From positions 1 to 64,000 of the forward strand of contig CAUZDY010000008.1 of assembly GCA_963578805.1 (NCBI GenBank): a stretch of DNA of 64,000 nucleotides. Reading direction: 5' to 3'. The notes beneath the pieces were generated by a model. The model ran no database searches and was not told the origin of the DNA. It worked only from the letters and a program-made list of their open reading frames with translations. Within the stretch, counting starts at the first letter, position 1. The number at the start of each line of letters is the position of its first letter. This document shows, in pieces, positions 59,929 to 64,000 of this stretch. Both the position numbers and the translations under genes were made by a program. This stretch comes from CAUZIB01 sp963578805 (GTDB lineage Bacteria > Acidobacteriota > Vicinamibacteria > Vicinamibacterales > UBA8438).

Positions 59929-60840
59929 ATGCGACCGATTCTGACCGTTGGCTCCGTAGCGTTTGATTCCGTCAAAACGCCGTTTGGCGAAGTATCTCGT
60001 GTCGTGGCAGGCGCGGCGACCTACTTCAGTATCTCGGCATCGTTTTTCACGGACGTCCGATTAGTGGGAGTGGTGGGTGACGACTTTGAGGACGAACACC
60101 TGGCAGTATTTGCAGGGCGTCGTATAGATCTCGATGGTCTCCAGCGGGTTGCGGGCAAGACGTTTCGCTGGCGTGGCGAGTACAACGTCGACTTAAACAC
60201 CCGTGAAACGATCTACACGCACCTGAATGTATTCGAAAAGTTTCGACCGAAGATTCCAGATAGCTTCAGGAATAGTCCGTTCGTCTTTCTCGCGAATATC
60301 CATCCGTCGCTTCAATTTGATGTGCTTAACCAGGTCGAGGCGCCAGAATTCGTCGCTCTGGACACGATGAACTACTGGATCGAGGGTGCGCCAGACGAGC
60401 TACGGAGAGTTCTAAAGCGGGTGCACGTCCTAGTGATCAACGACACCGAAGCGCGAGAACTCAGTGGGGAGGCGAATCTCGTGAAAGCGGCGCGCGTGAT
60501 TCAAGCGATGGGACCGCAGCGGGTCGTAATCAAACGCGGCGAGTACGGCGTCTTGATGACCCGGGACGATGGCTTCTTTGCCGTTCCAGGTCTACCGCTC
60601 GAAGACGTTCGTGATCCGACCGGCGCTGGTGACACTTTCGCCGGGGGATTTGTCGGATATCTGGCGGCTGCCCCGGCTATTACGGACGAGGCCGTGACGC
60701 AGGCGATTGTCGCCGGGAGTACCATGGCGTCCTTCGCCGTCGAAGATTTTGGCCTCGATCGTCTGACCACCCTGACGGAACCACGGGTCAAGCGGCGGTT
60801 TACGGAATTCAAGCGCCTGACTCACTTTGAGGCGCTCTAG
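59929..60840 (+). CDS. PfkB-family sugar or nucleoside kinase
   Basis: A ribokinase-like enzyme of 303 residues. It starts at ATG 59929 (the frame is open upstream within mtnP). The N-terminal LTVGSVAFDSVKTPFG leads to GGAATYF-like AGAATYFSISASFF, and the C-terminal signature is DPTGAGDTFAGGFVGYL with the catalytic Asp. Other conserved parts are VINDTEARELSG and VVIKRGEYGVLM. The substrate is not evident; adjacency to mtnP suggests salvage of a nucleoside or sugar, which is inference. Confidence 0.88.
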   Translation: MRPILTVGSVAFDSVKTPFGEVSRVVAGAATYFSISASFFTDVRLVGVVGDDFEDEHLAVFAGRRIDLDGLQRVAGKTFRWRGEYNVDLNTRETIYTHLNVFEKFRPKIPDSFRNSPFVFLANIHPSLQFDVLNQVEAPEFVALDTMNYWIEGAPDELRRVLKRVHVLVINDTEARELSGEANLVKAARVIQAMGPQRVVIKRGEYGVLMTRDDGFFAVPGLPLEDVRDPTGAGDTFAGGFVGYLAAAPAITDEAVTQAIVAGSTMASFAVEDFGLDRLTTLTEPRVKRRFTEFKRLTHFEAL

Positions 60841-60856
60841 TAGAAGGGTATACGTC

Positions 60857-61372
60857 ATGGGCACTCGACGGTTTGTCACACTTGGCGTCGGTTTGCTTGT
60901 TGGCGTCTGGGCGGCCATGCTTGTCGCGGCTCCATACTTTCTGGCCCACGATCGCCCCCAAGGTATCGGCGCTGTCACTGCAGCGGCAATGTATGTCGTC
61001 GGTGGGGTCGTGTGCCATCAGCAGCCAACCCGCTCCTTCTATTTGTGGGACGCTCAGATGCCAGTGTGTGCCCGCTGCAGCGGCTTGTATGTGCTGGCGC
61101 CGCTAGGTCTTGTGTTGGCGCTGGGAAGTGGAGGCCAGCGCGCGGGCCGAGGAAGGTCCACGGAGCAGTCTCGTGCGAGCTGGTCAACCCGCGTCGTTCG
61201 AATGGTTCTGCTGGTGGCAGCCACTCCGACCGTTGCGACAGCTGGCGCCGAGCTGGCCGGATTCCTACACCCGACCAACCTGGCTCGTGCAGTGTCGGCG
61301 GTGCCGCTGGGTGTCAGCGTGGTCTGGGTTGTTGGACTTGCACTGGGCGGATCGATTGACGAATCTGACTAG
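60857..61372 (+). CDS. DUF2085 membrane protein
   Basis: A 171-residue membrane protein. The DUF2085 signature CHQQPTRSFYLW and PVCARCSGLY is clear, with three or four helices. The paired Cys residues and His suggest a metal or disulfide site. Function of the family is unknown. ATG 60857 is preceded by GAAGG; the frame is open slightly upstream. Confidence 0.85.
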   Translation: MGTRRFVTLGVGLLVGVWAAMLVAAPYFLAHDRPQGIGAVTAAAMYVVGGVVCHQQPTRSFYLWDAQMPVCARCSGLYVLAPLGLVLALGSGGQRAGRGRSTEQSRASWSTRVVRMVLLVAATPTVATAGAELAGFLHPTNLARAVSAVPLGVSVVWVVGLALGGSIDESD

Positions 61373-61387
61373 ACACGGTCCGAAGTG

Positions 61388-61780
61388 ATGCCCCGACAAC
61401 AACCAAAGCCTCCGGCATCGAACCTGGCCGCGTTCGTTTGTACGCTGGCATGGGTCGTGCCCGGTGCCGGACACCTGTGGCTCGGGTCGCGGCAGAAGGG
61501 CACTGTCTTTCTGGTTGTATTGCCGCTGATGTATGCGACCGGGTTGTGGCTCGGCGGCCAAGTTTTTGCTTTCGATCTTTCGCAACCGCTCGTGGCGTTG
61601 GCGGCACTAGCTGACCTGGGAATCGGCGCACCGTACATCATCGCGAGAGTGGCAGGTTTTGGCGAGGGACGAGTCGTAGCGGTGACCTATGAGTATGGCA
61701 ATTCTTTTCTCGTCGTCGCCGGCCTTCTGAATGCCCTCGTCGTCCTCGATGTCTACGATATTGCCCTTGGACGAAAATGA
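61388..61780 (+). CDS. DUF6677-like small membrane protein
   Basis: A 130-residue protein with three hydrophobic segments. The block VPGAGHLWLGSRQKGTVFL and ADLGIGAPYIIAR resembles DUF6677, found mainly in acidobacteria and related groups. Function unknown. It begins 15 bases after the DUF2085 gene; GTG 61385 directly precedes ATG 61388. Confidence 0.8.
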   Translation: MPRQQPKPPASNLAAFVCTLAWVVPGAGHLWLGSRQKGTVFLVVLPLMYATGLWLGGQVFAFDLSQPLVALAALADLGIGAPYIIARVAGFGEGRVVAVTYEYGNSFLVVAGLLNALVVLDVYDIALGRK

Positions 61781-61787
61781 GGTGGTG

Positions 61788-61964
61788 ATGCTGGAAAGCC
61801 ACGTTGGATTGATGCTGCTCTTTGCCTGCTTCGTGTCACTTGTGCTCGCTCTGTTGACGAAGGACGATGTCAAAGAGCAGTTTAGATTTGGAGCCATGCT
61901 TTTTGCGGGGTTCGCCGTCACGGGCGTTGTCCTGGGGTGGCTGATGTTCCCGTTTCCGCTGTGA
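61788..61964 (+). CDS. 58-residue two-helix membrane protein
   Basis: A short product with two hydrophobic segments (VGLMLLFACFVSLVLALL and AMLFAGFAVTGVVLGWLMF) separated by a charged loop (TKDDVKEQFR). ATG 61788 has GAGGTGG just upstream; the frame is open further back but that extension overlaps the previous gene. It is likely a subunit of a membrane complex or a conserved small protein; no name can be given. Confidence 0.6.
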   Translation: MLESHVGLMLLFACFVSLVLALLTKDDVKEQFRFGAMLFAGFAVTGVVLGWLMFPFPL

Positions 61965-61986
61965 CCCGGACGTTGTTCTTCGGGAG

Positions 61987-62373
61987 ATGGTGCCGATGAG
62001 CCGCGCCCTGTGGGTCTGGGGCCCGGCGGTATTGTTGATGGCGGTGATCTTTGGGCTCTCAGCGCGGCCGGCTCCGTACCTTCCCAGTGGCCTCTCTGAC
62101 GTATCTGCGCATGCCATCGCCTACGCCGCCTTGGGTATCCTCATGCTACGTGCGCTCTCAAGTGCGCGGTGGTCTGGTGTTACCCCGCGCTCAATTACGG
62201 TTGCGGTCGCCCTCGCTGTTCTCTATGGCATAAGCGATGAATATCATCAGTCGTTTGTGCCTGGGCGGTTTGCGGATGTGCGAGATGTCATCGCCGATGC
62301 GATTGGCGCCTGTGGCGGCGTGGCTATCATCTGGGCGTGGAGTATAGTTTTCTCCTCAGATCAGAGAACATAA
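61987..62373 (+). CDS. VanZ-family membrane protein
   Basis: A 128-residue protein with four membrane helices. VanZ family marks are LPSGLSDVSAHAIAYAALGILML and the conserved SDEYHQSFVPGRFADVRDVIADAIGA near residues 83-108. VanZ confers teicoplanin resistance in enterococci; the broad family has unknown roles. ATG 61987 or 61996 may start it. It is followed closely by the enoyl-CoA hydratase gene. Confidence 0.85.
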   Translation: MVPMSRALWVWGPAVLLMAVIFGLSARPAPYLPSGLSDVSAHAIAYAALGILMLRALSSARWSGVTPRSITVAVALAVLYGISDEYHQSFVPGRFADVRDVIADAIGACGGVAIIWAWSIVFSSDQRT

Positions 62374-62375
62374 CG

Positions 62376-63158
62376 ATGACATTTGAAAATTTGTCCTGCG
62401 AGCAGGTCGAGGCCGTGGCCACGATCACCGTTAGCCGTCCCAAGGTACTCAACGCACTGAACGCGGCGACGATCCAAGAACTTGACGACTGTCTTCTAAG
62501 ATTGCGTGACGACCCGTCAGTCCGAGCGATCGTGTTGACCGGAGCGGGAGATCGGGCGTTCATCGCTGGTGCGGACATCTCCGAGTTGTCACAGTTGACC
62601 CCGACGGCGGCGCGGGAGGTGGCTCGGCGCGGCCAAGCGTTGTGCGACCGGTTTGAACGGGCGACAAAACCGGTCGTTGCGGCTGTGAACGGTTATGCCC
62701 TCGGCGGTGGTCTCGAACTGGCAATGGCGTGCACCCTCAGAGTGGCGGCCGAGACTGCCAAGCTTGGGCAGCCGGAGGTTAATTTAGGCCTACTCCCTGG
62801 CTATGGCGGTACCCAGCGGTTACCGCGGCTTGTAGGATTGGGTCCCGCACTTGAAATGTTACTGACAGGTGAGTCGGTCAATGCTACCGAGGCGTGGCGA
62901 CTGGGTCTCGTCAATCGGGTGGTTCCCGCCGACCGCGTGCGTGACGAGGCTCGCGAGCTCGCCGCGCTTTTGGCCTCAAAGCCTCCCTTGGTTCTACAGT
63001 ACATTCTGGATGTCGTCCGGAGCGGAATGCAGATGTCACTGCAAGATGGGTGCGAGCAGGAGGCAACGCTGTTTGGGCTTGTCGCCGCGACTGAGGATAT
63101 GCGTGAGGGTACCAAGGCTTTTCTTGAGAAACGTCGCGCACGGTTCAAGGGGCAGTGA
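62376..63158 (+). CDS. enoyl-CoA hydratase/isomerase
   Basis: A crotonase-fold enzyme of 260 residues. The oxyanion-hole motifs are AFIAGADISEL near residue 65 and GYALGGGLELAMACT near 105, and PEVNLGLLPGYGGTQRLPRLVG carries the catalytic Glu region. The two glutamates expected of hydratases (about positions 113 and 133) fit. It acts in fatty acid or amino acid breakdown; the exact substrate is unknown. ATG 62376 is used; the frame is open upstream within vanZ. Confidence 0.92.
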   Translation: MTFENLSCEQVEAVATITVSRPKVLNALNAATIQELDDCLLRLRDDPSVRAIVLTGAGDRAFIAGADISELSQLTPTAAREVARRGQALCDRFERATKPVVAAVNGYALGGGLELAMACTLRVAAETAKLGQPEVNLGLLPGYGGTQRLPRLVGLGPALEMLLTGESVNATEAWRLGLVNRVVPADRVRDEARELAALLASKPPLVLQYILDVVRSGMQMSLQDGCEQEATLFGLVAATEDMREGTKAFLEKRRARFKGQ

Positions 63159-63661
63159 AAGACACACCGACTATAGCGGGAGCAGATGACGCCACTGCGC
63201 TGAGAGTAGGCGTGGTTGTCTCGGTGTATCACGAGGCCGTCACCGACGCGCTGAGGCGCGGGGCCGTTGAGGCGTTGGCAGAGGCCGGTGCTCTTACCGA
63301 TCGAATCGTGGTCATCCGGGTACCAGGCGCGTTCGAGGTACCGTTTGCGGCCCGCCGAGCGGCAGAGACCGGGCAATTTGACGCTCTGGTATGTCTCGGC
63401 TGCATCATTCGGGGTGAAACTCCACACTTTAACTACTTGGCATCGGCGGTGGCACACGGGGTCGGCACGGCCTCGCAGGCAACTGGAGTGCCGATCAGCT
63501 TTGGTGTTCTGACGACCGACACCTACGAGGAGGCGGTCGCGCGGGCGGGCGACGGCAAAGACAATAAGGGCTGGGAGGCGGCCATGGCAGCCGTGCAGCT
63601 GGCTAACGTAGTCCGTAGCCTTAATCGACACAATTGGGACCGTCGAGATCATGACGAGTAA
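63155..63661 (+). CDS. ribH: 6,7-dimethyl-8-ribityllumazine synthase
   Basis: Lumazine synthase, 168 residues, the penultimate riboflavin synthesis step. Motifs: VSVYHEAVTDALRRGAVEAL, VIRVPGAFEVPFAARR, ALVCLGCIIRGETPHFNYLA and VPISFGVLTTDTYEEA, with the catalytic His in the GETPHF block. GTG 63155 overlaps the hydratase stop. NusB follows with an overlap, the common ribH-nusB order. Confidence 0.95.
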   Translation: MKDTPTIAGADDATALRVGVVVSVYHEAVTDALRRGAVEALAEAGALTDRIVVIRVPGAFEVPFAARRAAETGQFDALVCLGCIIRGETPHFNYLASAVAHGVGTASQATGVPISFGVLTTDTYEEAVARAGDGKDNKGWEAAMAAVQLANVVRSLNRHNWDRRDHDE

Positions 63662-64000
63662 CCCGAGCGGGGTCGAGCGTCATCGCGGGCGTGAGGCCGC
63701 GCTCCAGTTGCTATATCAATGGGAGATCGGTCGACTCGATCGGGCGAGTCTGGACGAGGCCAGTGAGTTTTACTGGACTGTTCACCCGGGGCCAGACGGT
63801 CGTCAGGCTTTCGCCCGCACGCTGGTGACCGGGACAAGCGAGCATGTCGAAGAAATCGACCCCTTGCTGGAAGCCAGCACGAAGAATTGGCGACTTTCGC
63901 GTTTGGCAGTTGTTGACCGCCTCATCATGCGGATGGCCGTATACGAGTTCACCTACTCCGACACACCAGCGGCGGTTGTTATCGACGAGGCTCTCGAACT
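63651..64000 (+). CDS. nusB: transcription antitermination factor NusB (partial)
   Basis: NusB acts with NusE in rRNA antitermination. ATG 63651 overlaps the ribH stop. The text shows RHRGREAALQLLYQWEIG, TKNWRLSRLAVVDRLIMRMA and YEFTYSDTPAAVVIDEAL, all hallmark NusB segments. The window ends inside the gene after about 116 codons; normal length is 140-160. Confidence 0.93.
   Translation, partial: MTSNPSGVERHRGREAALQLLYQWEIGRLDRASLDEASEFYWTVHPGPDGRQAFARTLVTGTSEHVEEIDPLLEASTKNWRLSRLAVVDRLIMRMAVYEFTYSDTPAAVVIDEALE

Noticed and set aside
61987..62373. VanZ-like gene as a glycopeptide resistance determinant
   Set aside because: It lacks the van gene cluster; the broad family is common in bacteria with no link to resistance.
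1..64000. CRISPR array or known defence system
   Set aside because: No regularly spaced repeats, cas genes or recognisable defence gene cluster were seen.

Overview
The window reads as chromosomal DNA from a moderately GC-rich Gram-negative bacterium, most likely a member of the Acidobacteriota (Vicinamibacteria-like). This is inferred from content: a VWFA-related protein of the acidobacterial type, quinoprotein dehydrogenase-like and Ig-like lipoprotein sequences, a DUF6677-type small membrane protein and several conserved acidobacterial-type hypotheticals, together with outer-membrane barrel proteins, Lnt and a PBP1A. No 16S gene or database search supports the assignment directly.

Region 1 (about 1-12,600) is accessory and partly decayed. 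It holds secreted or membrane proteins (a secreted hypothetical, two related DUF6644-like membrane proteins, an alpha/beta hydrolase, a c-type cytochrome lipoprotein, an amidase, a phosphoesterase, a PQQ-type beta-propeller dehydrogenase and a cyanophycinase-like peptidase). Among them are broken genes: a beta-barrel gene with two in-frame stops (9809-10354), short lipoprotein stubs, an Ig-like lipoprotein head fused in frame to what looks like a tyrosine recombinase tail (11563-12165), and a decayed membrane-protein gene (12190-12580, minus). A tRNA-Thr(CGU) gene at 12057-12132 lies with its 3' end facing the recombinase tail, the usual geometry of an integrated element.

Region 2 (12,600-32,000) is housekeeping: uvrA, a 3-methyladenine DNA glycosylase, a DegP-type protease, efp, a CDP-alcohol phosphatidyltransferase, then a tightly overlapping run uvrC, M50 protease, trpS, scpA, scpB, rluB, cmk. 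After a 402-base gap carrying a near-consensus promoter come rpsA, an HU/IHF gene, a HIT hydrolase, a VWA protein and a B12-binding mutase subunit.

Region 3 (32,000-50,400) carries a response regulator, valS, nadC with an unusual C-terminal tail, a miniature YqaJ-like ORF, birA, a 23S rRNA methyltransferase, argS and mobA on the minus strand, an envelope cluster (NfeD, stomatin, SPOR protein, lnt), prfB with a programmed +1 frameshift, and PBP1A on the minus strand.

Region 4 (50,400-64,000) begins with an AT-rich control region ahead of dnaK, dnaJ and a HspR-like MerR regulator. It continues with a DnaC-like ATPase, hemW, a barrel protein, meaB plus methylmalonyl-CoA epimerase (linked by function to the B12-binding subunit at 31,621), mtnP plus a PfkB kinase, four small membrane-protein genes, an enoyl-CoA hydratase, ribH, and nusB, which runs off the window end.

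No CRISPR array, rRNA operon, intact insertion sequence or defence cluster was seen. The most interesting material is the decayed integration scar next to tRNA-Thr and the nadC-tail/YqaJ-like insertion upstream of birA.
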